The notes under the pieces: generated by a model
Seen by the model: the letters and a program-made list of their open reading frames with translations, nothing else
What the model was told of the DNA's origin: nothing
Databases searched by the model: none
Made by a program: the position numbers and the translations under genes
Source of the DNA: Leptospira_A soteropolitanensis
GTDB lineage: Bacteria; Spirochaetota; Leptospiria; Leptospirales; Leptospiraceae
DNA length: 64,000 bases
Assembly (NCBI RefSeq): GCF_026151335.1
Contig: NZ_JAMQPP010000010.1
Reading direction: 5' to 3' (one strand)
In this document: piece by piece, positions 33,295 through 42,871 of the stretch
Layout of the letters: the number at the start of each line of letters is the position of its first letter
How positions within the stretch are numbered: position 1 is the first letter of the stretch

Positions 33295-34332
33295 TTATTT
33301 TAGGATACGACCGATTCTGTCCCAACGTACACTGAGTCGCCAAACTCGATATCTTAGTGTCCTTTCAATCCATCCTAATCTAGACTCATCATCTCTATAA
33401 CGAGAATTATGTGACGAAAAGACTTCTGTATAGTGACAACGTCTATCAAGAGCATCACCTTCATACCTTTCTGCAATTTCAGGACCTTTCTCTGCAAGCT
33501 CCTGACCATCTTTATACTCGCAAGTGGAATCTTTCCAATCGATCGAAAAATAAATGATCAGTGCCTTACCTAAAATATCTTCTCGTTTTACAAAACCCCA
33601 AGCGCGCGAATCATGAGAATCATCCCGATTGTCCCCCATCACCATATATTGGCCTTCAGGGATCTGGCAACCATGTAAAAAATCACAATATTCAAAGATA
33701 TGGGCACGACGATCGTCTTCAAAACCTTCCAAAATAAAATGTTCAAACCCTGGTTTGACTTCTTTAAAGAGTGCTCTTTGGGTCGCTTCTAAATTATCCA
33801 AATCAGAAAGTTCTTCACCTATCGGAACTTCCTTTGGTTGGTAAGACTGAAACTCATCAGTTCCCTTTTCTTTATACTCAATGAGTGCAAAGTGTACCCT
33901 CCCTCTATCTTTGGTATCGATATATTTACGAGTGATGCGAATTGTATCTCCAGGAAGTCCCACCACACGTTTGACAAATCGTTTTGCAAAAATTCCAGTT
34001 CTTGATTCTTCTTGAGCCAGTGCCGTTGCCGGGGGAATAAATGTGACAATATCTCCACGTTTTGGATCATCAATACGAAAGAGTTCCTTTTCTGTAAAAG
34101 GCATACGGAAGGAATAACGCATTTTATTAACAAACAAAAAGTCCCCGATTTTGAGTGTGGGGATCATAGAACCAGAAGGAATATTATTAGCATCTAATAT
34201 AGATGATTTAAAAGCAAATACAAGGACCACGATGATTCCGAAAGATATGCCCGAAGCAGCGGCTCCTTCTTTTGGAGGTTCCTTAGAATCTTGTTTTGGT
34301 TTGGATTGGAAGATGGTGGAGAATATTCCCAT
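33295..34332 (-). CDS. lepB: Signal peptidase I
   Basis: Inner-membrane serine protease that removes signal peptides, 345 aa. It has one N-terminal TM helix (SGISFGIIVVLVFAFKSSIL), then the catalytic Ser in IPSGSMIPTLKIGDFLFVNK. The Lys of the dyad is in KRFVKRVVGLPGD, and MVMGDNRDDSHDSRAWGFV is box E. An insertion of about 100 residues between the Lys region and box E makes it longer than most. The ATG at 34332 (MGIFSTIF) gives the proper N-terminus; an in-frame start at 34473 would overlap the divergent promoter region. Confidence 0.94.
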   Translation of the reverse strand: MGIFSTIFQSKPKQDSKEPPKEGAAASGISFGIIVVLVFAFKSSILDANNIPSGSMIPTLKIGDFLFVNKMRYSFRMPFTEKELFRIDDPKRGDIVTFIPPATALAQEESRTGIFAKRFVKRVVGLPGDTIRITRKYIDTKDRGRVHFALIEYKEKGTDEFQSYQPKEVPIGEELSDLDNLEATQRALFKEVKPGFEHFILEGFEDDRRAHIFEYCDFLHGCQIPEGQYMVMGDNRDDSHDSRAWGFVKREDILGKALIIYFSIDWKDSTCEYKDGQELAEKGPEIAERYEGDALDRRCHYTEVFSSHNSRYRDDESRLGWIERTLRYRVWRLSVRWDRIGRILK

Positions 34333-34444
34333 AGGTTCGAAGCTAGGGAATTGGAATTTTCTGTCAAGAAAGGGGGAAAAAAAGCGCAAAAGACTTGTAC
34401 TATTTTCGGGAATAGACGATACCATACATGGAGATCTTCTGCTT

Positions 34445-35236
34445 ATGGAAACATCAATCCACGTTTTACGCAAAACCTTACAGGAGATGAAGGAAAATTA
34501 CTCCTTTGTCTGCATCAAAACAGGTACGGAAACCGAGGATATGGGAGAAGAAGAAATCTCCCTCTTAAAAACGATCACTGCGGGAATTTTGCCACTCTAT
34601 GTCAAAATCGGAGGTCCGGAAGCCAGAAACGATATCCGAATCTGCCAAAGGATCGGAGTTTCAGGAATCTCTGCACCTATGGTGGAGTCAGAGTATGCAT
34701 TAAAAAACTTCATCCAGACGATGAAAAATCTCCTCACACCTTCGGAATACGAATCTTATAACAAATCAATTAACATAGAAACCATCACTGGATATCGAAA
34801 CTTGATGGATATCTTTGACTCCGTTCCATTTCAAAGTTTAGAGCAAGTAACAGCTGCTAGATCAGACTTAAGTGCTTCAATGGATAAAAAACCAGACGAT
34901 AAAGAAGTCACAAGAATCTCCAAAAAAATCATTTCAGAAGCCAAAAGCAGAGGTAAAAAAACTTCTGTTGGTGGAACCATTACCAAAACCAATTTTGATT
35001 TGATTGCCAATGAAATCGAACCCGACTTTATTAATTCACGTCATGTGATGGTCGATACAAAAAAAGCAATGTCCATTGGTGCAACTGATGTAGCCGAATG
35101 TATGTTGTTATTTGAAATGGATTTATTTGAATTTTTCTCAAAAACATTTCCTGAAAAAGGTTATTATTACCGTAACCGAGTCGAAATCAACAGAGAACGG
35201 ATTGGCGAAAGAAAGGTATTGTACTTTATTCGTTAA
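34445..35236 (+). CDS. HpcH/HpaI aldolase/citrate-lyase-like protein
   Basis: A 263-aa protein with the TIM-barrel pattern of the HpcH/HpaI family. The central motif INIETITGYRNLMDIF matches the metal/PEP-site VxIETxxGxxNxxxI, followed by ARSDLSASM for the usual GxxDLSxSxG. The strand LYVKIGGPEARNDIRI and GVSGISAPMVES are also consistent. The substrate is unknown. The ATG at 34445 follows GGAGA. The open frame continues upstream into lepB but lacks similarity there. The DUF2079 gene starts directly after its stop. Confidence 0.65.
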   Translation: METSIHVLRKTLQEMKENYSFVCIKTGTETEDMGEEEISLLKTITAGILPLYVKIGGPEARNDIRICQRIGVSGISAPMVESEYALKNFIQTMKNLLTPSEYESYNKSINIETITGYRNLMDIFDSVPFQSLEQVTAARSDLSASMDKKPDDKEVTRISKKIISEAKSRGKKTSVGGTITKTNFDLIANEIEPDFINSRHVMVDTKKAMSIGATDVAECMLLFEMDLFEFFSKTFPEKGYYYRNRVEINRERIGERKVLYFIR

Positions 35237-37066
35237 GTGGTTTATTTATTCTTTTTTTTCAGTTTAGTTTCTTCTTTTCTCTTTATTTCTCCTAAAAACT
35301 TTCATACCCCCTTCCAAAAGGGGGTGTTTCTTTTTTTGTTTTTTCTAACCATCTTTCACTTTTGGAAAGAAAAAAAAACAGTACCTCAGTCAAAGCAGAA
35401 TCACAATCTAAGTAACTTCGGTCTGTTGTCTGACAAACAAATTGCGATTCTCCCATACCTACTCAGTTTCAGTTGCATTCTATTTATCATTACAAATACA
35501 TACCATGCGATCCAACTCACAAAATCTCTCGCAGGTGCTTTTTTATTTCAAGATGCAGATTATATTGGTATCTCAGATATCCTTTTGTCTTTATCAGAAG
35601 GGGATGGATTTACCAGCGGATATTATTCCGAATCAGGCAAAGGTAGTTACCTCCACCACCACTTCGCTCCAGGATTATTCGTTCTAACTCCTTTTATCAG
35701 TTGGATTCCTGATCGGTGGGGACTTGCTATTGCCGTTTTTTTTGTTTATCAATTAGCAACGATCCTTTGGCTTTTATGGGCTTATCAAATTTCCAAAAAC
35801 AATTTTAAAGATCGGGTGAGTAAATTCTTAATTTTTTGGGTTCTTCTCACAAACCAGTTGTATCTGTATCGCATAGGATCTAGTTATCATTTTGAAGTTC
35901 TTGTTCTCCTCTTTGGTCTTTTCTTTTTTTATATTTGGGAACAACGATGTAAGATACAAAATGTCCGGACTCATGTCTCCTGGTTCTATTATAGTATTTT
36001 AACTTTTGTCACCATTCTTTATCTCTCACTGAAAGAAGATATTGGCATCTACCTTCTTCTCTTTTTTCTACCAATCACTTTAGAGCGATTATACAAACTT
36101 TGGGTAAACAGGACAATACAAGGACAAACGATAGACGAACCATCTTACAACATTCAAGATCTGTTTTCCTACCGTTTATTTTTCCTGATCTTAAGCATTA
36201 CAATCCTATGGCTGGGTTTTGTTTTTATCATTTATCCAATGTCTAGTGGAAATAAAGGAGCCTTTTCCTGGACCCAAATACTGACCCAAGAATACCATTC
36301 CGCGTTCAAACAAGTAACAGGTATCAGAAAATCCATTCAGATTTTTCTTGAGTTAATCACAAGCGGTGGACTAGGAATCTTTCAAATGTTACCAGAAGTC
36401 ATCGGAGTTGGACTAATATACGCAACTCATATATTTTCCTCAAGGCCTTGGCACCATGAAGTTTATACGTATTACAGTTATTCTCTGGTTCCGATGATTC
36501 TCTACACGGGAATCCTCTGGATCCAATCAGAAAAAAAAATAAACTTTTCTTTTGCTTTTCTGATCCTTACTTGCCTCTTTTGGAAAAATTCTCTGGACCA
36601 AAATTTTCCATTGGATCCCAAAATGGAAAGCCCTTGGCAAAATCCTGGTTTGGAGGAAGAAATTCGAGAAGATATCAAAAGAACCAATTCCTTGTTTTTT
36701 TCCCAGATGGAGAAGATTCCATCCCAAATCCAGAATACCGAAATAAATTCAGGAAGTGTGAAGCGAGTAACAAAACAAAATAGAATTTTTGTATTTTCCC
36801 AATACAATCTTTCATTTTTGATCACTGACCAAATCAAAACCTATCCACTTGAACAAATTAAAAACTCTTTACCCATTTGTAAAAATGCAAATGTTTGTTA
36901 CGCGGTATTTGCCAAAGAATTTACTGATGAAATTCTATGGCCCCAATCTAGAATTTTAGAGTATAAAAAAGAAGTGGAAAACAGGGAAGGCGTATTGGTT
37001 TGGAAAGGCAAACAAGTGGAAGTTTGGCAATTACTAGAACCAACAAAAACGGAAAAACCCAAATAA
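35237..37066 (+). CDS. DUF2079-like polytopic membrane protein
   Basis: A 609-aa protein starting GTG immediately after the previous stop. It has about ten hydrophobic helices. The first long extracytoplasmic loop contains DADYIGISDILLSLSEGDGF and then GSYLHHHFAPGLFVLTPFISW. This matches the DUF2079 pattern of an acidic loop and an HHFxPxxxLxxP motif, a fold related to GT-C glycosyltransferases. The C-terminal 170 residues are soluble and probably periplasmic. It could transfer a sugar from a lipid carrier; acceptor and donor are unknown. Confidence 0.7.
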   Translation: MVYLFFFFSLVSSFLFISPKNFHTPFQKGVFLFLFFLTIFHFWKEKKTVPQSKQNHNLSNFGLLSDKQIAILPYLLSFSCILFIITNTYHAIQLTKSLAGAFLFQDADYIGISDILLSLSEGDGFTSGYYSESGKGSYLHHHFAPGLFVLTPFISWIPDRWGLAIAVFFVYQLATILWLLWAYQISKNNFKDRVSKFLIFWVLLTNQLYLYRIGSSYHFEVLVLLFGLFFFYIWEQRCKIQNVRTHVSWFYYSILTFVTILYLSLKEDIGIYLLLFFLPITLERLYKLWVNRTIQGQTIDEPSYNIQDLFSYRLFFLILSITILWLGFVFIIYPMSSGNKGAFSWTQILTQEYHSAFKQVTGIRKSIQIFLELITSGGLGIFQMLPEVIGVGLIYATHIFSSRPWHHEVYTYYSYSLVPMILYTGILWIQSEKKINFSFAFLILTCLFWKNSLDQNFPLDPKMESPWQNPGLEEEIREDIKRTNSLFFSQMEKIPSQIQNTEINSGSVKRVTKQNRIFVFSQYNLSFLITDQIKTYPLEQIKNSLPICKNANVCYAVFAKEFTDEILWPQSRILEYKKEVENREGVLVWKGKQVEVWQLLEPTKTEKPK

Positions 37067-37171
37067 TTAAATCTTTTGATTATAGATCGAAAATACGAAC
37101 TAAACAATTGTGTATAAAAAAGAGCTAACCAATATTAGCTGACAAAGTCTACAGTCTTTTACCGATATCTT

Positions 37172-38194
37172 TTAGTCGATAATATGAAAGACTTCATATC
37201 CATTCTCACGTTTTTCGATACGAATCTGCCCTTCTAATACTAATTTTTGTATGATGCTATACACAAGACCAAGTGCTGTCGGTAGGTGGCCACCATTATG
37301 GACTTTTTTTCCTATGGCTGCTTCCATAAGCACTTTTAGATCCGATTCCCCTTCCTTAAGCCTACGAAGGACTCCTTTTTCCAATATACTTAGTGTTTTT
37401 TTCACAAGAGTGATGGTTTTTTTGGGATCTTCAATTTCGCTACCATGAGCTGGTAACATACGTTTGATGGGTTCCTCTAAAAGTTTGGAAAGTGTAAAAT
37501 AATAATCACTTAAATTACCATCCATTTCAGAATAGATGGCAGTGAGATTGGCAATGATGAGATCCCCTGAAAAATAAACACCTGTCGAAGGATCCACAGG
37601 TGTGATATGATATAAATTATGACCTGGTGTATGCAGAAACCTTAAAAGTCTTCCACCAAACTCTAAACTGTCATTGTGATCAATTTTTACATCAATTCGC
37701 AAAACTGGGTCTCCTTTTTTGGTTTCCCCGAATTTACTAAAAAATTGACGCCAACCTTTTCTAGATTCTTCCAAAATTCGATCGAGTTCTTCTTTATCCC
37801 CGAATGCTTTATGAAAAAGATCTTCTGTCGCTTCTTCAAAAAGTAACATTGATTCTAAATAATTTCCCACCCCGTCGGCCATAGCACGATACCCGTAGTA
37901 AGTTATATTTTTCGCATAAGACTTAAGCACTAAAGAAGAGGATATATGATCCAGATGATTGTGTGTATAAATAATATGACGGATGTCATTCAAAGAAAAT
38001 CCCTTTGATTTCAAAGAGGCTTGTAACATTGGAATAGATTCGATATAACCAGAGTCAATTAAGGTTAAACCATCATTTCCGTGATAAAGATAGATATTAT
38101 TAGGCGCGTAAAACGGCTGGGGAAGAACAATTTTAAAGACACCATCCCCGATGTCTTCCATGTCCGGAATTCTTTTGGGGATGGTAACTTTCAT
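37172..38194 (-). CDS. MBL-fold metallo-hydrolase with C-terminal winged helix
   Basis: A 340-aa protein with the zinc-binding motif YTHNHLDHIS near residue 77, a second ligand His in LHTPGHNLYHI, Asp in YFSGDLI and the last His in LPAHGSEI. The C-terminal 90 residues resemble the winged-helix extension of LACTB2-like hydrolases (GHLPTALGLVYSIIQKLVLEGQIR). LACTB2-like members act on RNA or thioesters, so the substrate is uncertain. It starts 9 bp after the MaoC-like gene, in the same operon. Confidence 0.82.
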   Translation of the reverse strand: MKVTIPKRIPDMEDIGDGVFKIVLPQPFYAPNNIYLYHGNDGLTLIDSGYIESIPMLQASLKSKGFSLNDIRHIIYTHNHLDHISSSLVLKSYAKNITYYGYRAMADGVGNYLESMLLFEEATEDLFHKAFGDKEELDRILEESRKGWRQFFSKFGETKKGDPVLRIDVKIDHNDSLEFGGRLLRFLHTPGHNLYHITPVDPSTGVYFSGDLIIANLTAIYSEMDGNLSDYYFTLSKLLEEPIKRMLPAHGSEIEDPKKTITLVKKTLSILEKGVLRRLKEGESDLKVLMEAAIGKKVHNGGHLPTALGLVYSIIQKLVLEGQIRIEKRENGYEVFHIID

Positions 38195-38203
38195 TGTTTC
38201 ACC

Positions 38204-39382
38204 TTATGGTTGTTTTTTGATGATCAATCTTCTTTCGATTTCGAAGATTTTCTCTGGGATTTTTTCTTTTCCTAGTTTCTTTTTATCATTTTCTTTAAGG
38301 AAAAGATCAGCACCAAATTTATCCAATGCATCATTTGCTTTGATGTTTTTTAAACCAATGAATTGGATTTGAACTTCACCTGCTGGAATTCCATATTCAG
38401 TTCCTTTGTCTTCAGTGGTCAAAATTCTAGAAATACAAGTCACTGTGTCACCAGAAAAAGCAGGTTGTGTGTGGTATCCTTCGGTGAATCCAAGTTCCCA
38501 AATTGCGTTTTCAGAAATATCACGTGATGCCATACCAGCTAACCAACCAAATACGAGTCCACCGTAAACCACTGGTTCTCCACCCATAGGGCCAGAGATT
38601 CCTGCAGAATACAATTTATCATAATGAAGTGGGTGAGTATTTCCTACTCGGAATGTCCACTGGTAGTGTTCGTCAGTGATGGTTCTTCCATTTTGATGAA
38701 CATAAATTTGACCTGGTTTAAAGTTTTCAAAATAAGTATGTCCCCAAGTAACATCCTTCATCTCTGTTGGGAATTTGAGATTTGGCAGTTTGAGTGCTGG
38801 AGTTTTTGATTCCGGAAAGTAAGCCGAAGCATCACCTGGTTTTGGATTGCCTTTTGGTTTTCCATTGGACCTGTAGATCATGATTTTACGTTCGTATTGT
38901 AAAACCACTTCATTCTTTTGGTTAAGACAAAGTGTTCTTACATGAACGATTCCTGGTTTGTCTGGACCTTTGTCATCGACTGCTAAAATTTTAGTTCGGG
39001 AAGAAAGAGTATCTCCTGGATAAACTGGTAATAAAAATTGCGCGTTATAATAACCGAGGTTTGCAAGCGCCTTCTCACTGTTATTCTGAACACCAATCGA
39101 AAGTGCTAAGTTAAACACCATCAGAGGATGAACGAGTAAATCTGCAAATCCGTGAGCTTTTGCATATTCTGCAGAAAGGTAAAGTGGGTTTGCATCCATA
39201 AACACAGTGGCAAATTCTTGGGCAAAACTTCTGTCCACAGTGAATTGGCGAGGGTGAACATAAATATCACCTACATTGAATTCTTCGAGGTATCGTCCAT
39301 AAATGTTCTTTTTGACATCAGAGAGAGAAGCAGGTGTGTTGGGAGCTAACTCACCAAAGGGGGACATAGGTTTTTCGGCCAT
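38204..39382 (-). CDS. MaoC-type double hotdog dehydratase
   Basis: A 392-aa protein with two hotdog repeats. Repeat one (to about residue 165) has FMDANPLYLSAEYAKAHGFADLLVHPLMV. Repeat two (from about 215) has the same pattern with VGNTHPLHYDKLYSAG and GGEPVVYGGLVFGWLAG. Family members hydrate enoyl-CoA or mesaconyl-type CoA esters. Both repeats keep a DxNPL/NTHPLH-like site. The true substrate is not visible. It is followed by the metallo-hydrolase in the same operon. Confidence 0.8.
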   Translation of the reverse strand: MAEKPMSPFGELAPNTPASLSDVKKNIYGRYLEEFNVGDIYVHPRQFTVDRSFAQEFATVFMDANPLYLSAEYAKAHGFADLLVHPLMVFNLALSIGVQNNSEKALANLGYYNAQFLLPVYPGDTLSSRTKILAVDDKGPDKPGIVHVRTLCLNQKNEVVLQYERKIMIYRSNGKPKGNPKPGDASAYFPESKTPALKLPNLKFPTEMKDVTWGHTYFENFKPGQIYVHQNGRTITDEHYQWTFRVGNTHPLHYDKLYSAGISGPMGGEPVVYGGLVFGWLAGMASRDISENAIWELGFTEGYHTQPAFSGDTVTCISRILTTEDKGTEYGIPAGEVQIQFIGLKNIKANDALDKFGADLFLKENDKKKLGKEKIPEKIFEIERRLIIKKQP

Positions 39383-39453
39383 GGGAATTCCTTTTTCGAA
39401 TGGGATAGGACTAATTTTCCAAGAGAGGTCCTACCGAAAACGATTTTTCAGAC

Positions 39454-39648
39454 TCATCCGGTCGCTCGTTTGGCGTATTCCTCCTTCCAGGCACTATGCC
39501 AATGGTACCATTCTTCACGCACAGCACGGTAACGAACCAAATCACTACGAACTTCTAACATAAGTGATTCTAATTCTTCCACTCGGCGGAAAAGTCGTAA
39601 GGTCAATGCCTCCCACTCTTCTTTGTTTTGGTCCATCCTTGGTTCCAT
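39454..39648 (-). CDS. Small coiled-coil protein of unknown function
   Basis: Not recognised. A 64-aa charged, helix-only protein (TLRLFRRVEELESLMLEVRS), then a Trp-rich tail (EEWYHWHSAWKEEYAKR). It lies between a divergent aldehyde dehydrogenase and the MaoC-like gene, 71 bp upstream of the latter on the same strand. An alternative ATG at 39636 has a better GGAACCAAGG site. Confidence 0.5.
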   Translation of the reverse strand: MEPRMDQNKEEWEALTLRLFRRVEELESLMLEVRSDLVRYRAVREEWYHWHSAWKEEYAKRATG

Positions 39649-39720
39649 AAATTTTATATCGGCCGTTCTTTTCTGTAAAATGTTGCTTTTTTAGTCTCCT
39701 TCCCATTCGATTCATGGATC

Positions 39721-41325
39721 ATGAGCTTTGTTTTTCCTTCCGCAGATTCCGTTCCAGAAAAATACAGGATCCAACCGATCCACCAAAAAGAATACCTCCT
39801 AAATGGAGAAATTCGAATTTGGGAAGGGGAATCACAAATTGTCAAATCTCCCATCTTTCTGAACCAAAATGGAAAATCAGAACCAGTGATTTTAGGATCC
39901 TATCCTAATTTTGATGAAAAACAAAGTTTGTTGGCACTAGAGGCAGCAGTCAATGCATACAACCACGGAACAGGTGTTTGGCCCATTGCTACCTCTAAAG
40001 AAAGAATTGATGCAGTTCGAAAATTCATTACCCTAATGAAAGGCAAAAGAGACCAAATCATCCTACTCCTTATGTGGGAAATAGGTAAAACAGAAAAGGA
40101 TGCTACAAAAGAATTCGAAAGAACCATCGAATATCTAGAAGACACTATCGAATCATTACAAGAGCTTGAAACAACTTCCAGCAATTATATCAAAGAAGGC
40201 GGACTCATTGCACAAATCAAACGATCACCTTATGGGGTGGTTCTTTGTATGGGTCCGTTCAATTACCCCTTAAACGAAACATTCTGTACTCTCATCCCTG
40301 CCATACTAATGGGAAACACCGTTGTCTTCAAACCTGCAAAGTATGGAGTCTTATTATTACAACCTCTCCTAGAATGTTTTAAGGAAGCCTTTCCACCTGG
40401 AGTCATTAACACAGTCTATGGTGATGGTGCCAAAGTGATTTCTCCCATTATGGAGTCAGGGAAAATTGACGTTTTTGCTTTTATTGGTTCGAGTTCTACC
40501 GCAAACCTCATCACAAAAAAACATCCCAAACTCAATCGCCTAAGATCTGTTCTAGGACTTAACGCGAAAAACCCAGCGATTGTTTTACCTGATACCGATT
40601 TAAAATCAATGGTACCAGAAATTTTATCGGGATCTCTTGCTTATAATGGACAGAGATGTACAGCACTTAAGATTCTTTTTGTTCACAAAGATATTTTAGA
40701 TGAGTTTACTAAACTTTATTTAGAAGAACTAACAAAGTGGAAAGCTGGGATGCCTTGGGAAACGGAAGTCAATTTTACTCCACTCCCTGAAGAAGGAAAA
40801 ACCAAATGGTTAAAAGAACTTTTAGATGATGCTCTGACAAAAGGTGCAAAAATTTTGAATCCTGGTGGTGGAGAAATCAATGAGTCCTTTATGTTTCCAG
40901 CAGTCCTTTCCCCCATTCCACCAAACGCACGTTTGTATCAAGAAGAACAATTTGGGCCACTGGTGCCGATTGTTCCCTTTTCCTCCGTGGAAGAACCATT
41001 AAACTATATTTATGCATCCAATATGGGCCAACAGGCCAGTATCTTCGGAAAAGATCCAAAAACCATAGGCAAACTCATCGATATTCTTGTGAACCAAGTG
41101 GCAAGGGTCAATTGGAATGCGCAGTGCCAAAGGGGACCAGATTCCTTTCCTTTTTCTGGACGTAAAGATTCTGCTGACGGAACACTTTCCGTTTCCGATG
41201 CCCTTCGCGTATTTTCCATTCGTACTGTTGTGAGTTTCAAAGACAACGAGATGGGACGTAATCTTCTAGGAGATGTACTGAAAGAAAGGTCGTCGAATTA
41301 CCTAAGCCAAGAATTTCACTTGTAA
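39721..41325 (+). CDS. GapN-like NADP-type aldehyde dehydrogenase
   Basis: A 534-aa ALDH. MGPFNYPLNETFCTLIPAILMGNTVVFKPAK is the NAD(P) site, and the nucleophile is in YNGQRCTALK. The tail NAQCQRGPDSFPFSGRKDS..GTLSVSDALRVFSIR is typical of non-phosphorylating glyceraldehyde-3-phosphate dehydrogenases. That would oxidise GAP to 3-phosphoglycerate and yield NADPH. At the place of the ALDH general-base motif ELGGKNP the protein has GLNAKNP, so the usual Glu is missing there. The start is the ATG at 39721. Confidence 0.82.
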   Translation: MSFVFPSADSVPEKYRIQPIHQKEYLLNGEIRIWEGESQIVKSPIFLNQNGKSEPVILGSYPNFDEKQSLLALEAAVNAYNHGTGVWPIATSKERIDAVRKFITLMKGKRDQIILLLMWEIGKTEKDATKEFERTIEYLEDTIESLQELETTSSNYIKEGGLIAQIKRSPYGVVLCMGPFNYPLNETFCTLIPAILMGNTVVFKPAKYGVLLLQPLLECFKEAFPPGVINTVYGDGAKVISPIMESGKIDVFAFIGSSSTANLITKKHPKLNRLRSVLGLNAKNPAIVLPDTDLKSMVPEILSGSLAYNGQRCTALKILFVHKDILDEFTKLYLEELTKWKAGMPWETEVNFTPLPEEGKTKWLKELLDDALTKGAKILNPGGGEINESFMFPAVLSPIPPNARLYQEEQFGPLVPIVPFSSVEEPLNYIYASNMGQQASIFGKDPKTIGKLIDILVNQVARVNWNAQCQRGPDSFPFSGRKDSADGTLSVSDALRVFSIRTVVSFKDNEMGRNLLGDVLKERSSNYLSQEFHL

Positions 41326-41398
41326 CACTCTTTTCTTTTCCGATACTTGAGAAAGGTAAATCCCTAAATTGTTTTAGAGGATAAGGGAGGGTAACAAC

Positions 41399-42679
41399 TT
41401 GCGTCGGAATTGGTTCGTTTCTTTCCTTTTTCTTGTTTGGTTTCTTTCCTGTAACCAGGTGAACCCAAGAGACGAACTTTTGTTTACGCTTATGAGTGGT
41501 TTAAATCCTGTCATCACGAGTACGACAGTTTCCGTTGCCTCTTCTGCCAAAATCAATGTTTCCAGTACAAGTGTTTTATTGAAATATGGAACCCCACAAA
41601 ACTTTGGAATTTCTCTTGTCAGAGAACCCACTGCGAATGTAAACATTTCTCTGAGTTTTACTTCCTCCAAATTACAAGTAAACTCATCAAACTCCCCACT
41701 AACAAATGTTTTAACTTTTAATTCGAGCGATTATAATGTTACCAAAACTGTTAGTTTATCATCAGCAACTCAAATTTTAGATTCCTCTACCTTGACAATC
41801 ACGGCGACGAGTGCCGACCCTTTTTACAATACCAGTGGTGCTGTCTCCATTAGTCACATTTATATGGCATATACAGGAAATTCATTTGTCTTTCAGCAAG
41901 GTGTGCCGATACCTACACTCACTCCAGACATCCAATTTTCATTTACTTCTTGTTCGGTGACTCCTTCACTCCCTTCTGGGCTCAGTTTGAATACAAGCAC
42001 TTGTGTCATATCGGGAACGCCAACAGGCGGTATACAACCCGCAACTACTTACGCCGTGACAGCGACAAACGGAACCAATTTTATAAATCAAAATGTTTCT
42101 ATTCAAATAGAACCAAACGTATATAAAGTATTTGTTACTGCAGCTACATACGATGGTAACTTATCAGGAATCGCTGGTGCTGATGCTAAATGCAATGCAG
42201 ATGCAAACAAACCATCAACTGGAACTTATAAGGCAATGCTTACGGCTGGAACTATTCGAAGGGCCTGTTCTACGGATAATTGTGGTGGCAGCGGGGCAAA
42301 CGATAGCGAAAATATCCTTTGGGTTTTTCAATCAGGACGGATTTACATTCGCGCAAATGACTCGGCGAGTTTACTGAGTCCCAGTGCCGCCGGAATTTTA
42401 CCAGCAGATGGCTCAGGCAATTTCACAACCAATCCTTATTACCTGAACCATTCTTTTGATTCAGGAAGCACCATGAAGGAATATTGGACAGGCTTTGCAC
42501 AAACAAACTATTGGCAAAACAGTTTCAATTGTAATGACTGGACTGATGGAACCACAACATCACCCGCAAGTAATGGTGGAAGGGTAGGTGCATCCAATAG
42601 CACTAACTATTCGGCCCTTCGAAATGGTGGTGGGAGAAGTTGCTCTGCCACCTACTACCTTCTTTGTGTAGAACAATAA
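41399..42679 (+). CDS. DUF1554 domain lipoprotein
   Basis: A 426-aa surface or periplasmic lipoprotein starting TTG at 41399 behind AAGGGAGGG. The lipobox is WFLSCNQ. About 35-155 is a Calx-beta-like sandwich rich in Ser/Thr. About 165-245 is a putative Ig domain (He_PIG: LPSGLSLNTSTCVISGTPTGG). About 248-426 is DUF1554 (VFVTAATYDGNLSGIAGADAKCN), ending ATYYLLCVEQ with conserved cysteines. DUF1554 is greatly expanded in Leptospira. The function is unknown. Confidence 0.88.
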   Translation: MRRNWFVSFLFLVWFLSCNQVNPRDELLFTLMSGLNPVITSTTVSVASSAKINVSSTSVLLKYGTPQNFGISLVREPTANVNISLSFTSSKLQVNSSNSPLTNVLTFNSSDYNVTKTVSLSSATQILDSSTLTITATSADPFYNTSGAVSISHIYMAYTGNSFVFQQGVPIPTLTPDIQFSFTSCSVTPSLPSGLSLNTSTCVISGTPTGGIQPATTYAVTATNGTNFINQNVSIQIEPNVYKVFVTAATYDGNLSGIAGADAKCNADANKPSTGTYKAMLTAGTIRRACSTDNCGGSGANDSENILWVFQSGRIYIRANDSASLLSPSAAGILPADGSGNFTTNPYYLNHSFDSGSTMKEYWTGFAQTNYWQNSFNCNDWTDGTTTSPASNGGRVGASNSTNYSALRNGGGRSCSATYYLLCVEQ

Positions 42680-42688
42680 AAATTCTAA

Positions 42689-42723
42689 TTCAATATTCAA
42701 TATTCAATATTCAATATTCAATA
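42689..42723. repeat. Tandem heptamer (TTCAATA) x5
   Basis: Five perfect head-to-tail copies of TTCAATA begin 10 nt after the stop of the DUF1554 gene. It is a simple-sequence repeat able to change copy number by slippage. Confidence 0.95.
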
Positions 42724-42871
42724 GCCCTTACTTTCAATGACAATTTCGCTGAAGGCAATATCATTCATTTAGTAAAAAAAATAAATCCAATTTCTAAATT
42801 TTGCCGGTTACCTAACACAGCGAATCACCTTCTTCATAGAATAGATTGATCCAGTGGTTTACTTTTTATGG

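Noticed and set aside
34151..34444. Longer N-terminus for the HpcH/HpaI-like protein
   Set aside because: The open frame upstream of 34445 is antisense to lepB and shows no family similarity; the ATG at 34445 has a ribosome site.
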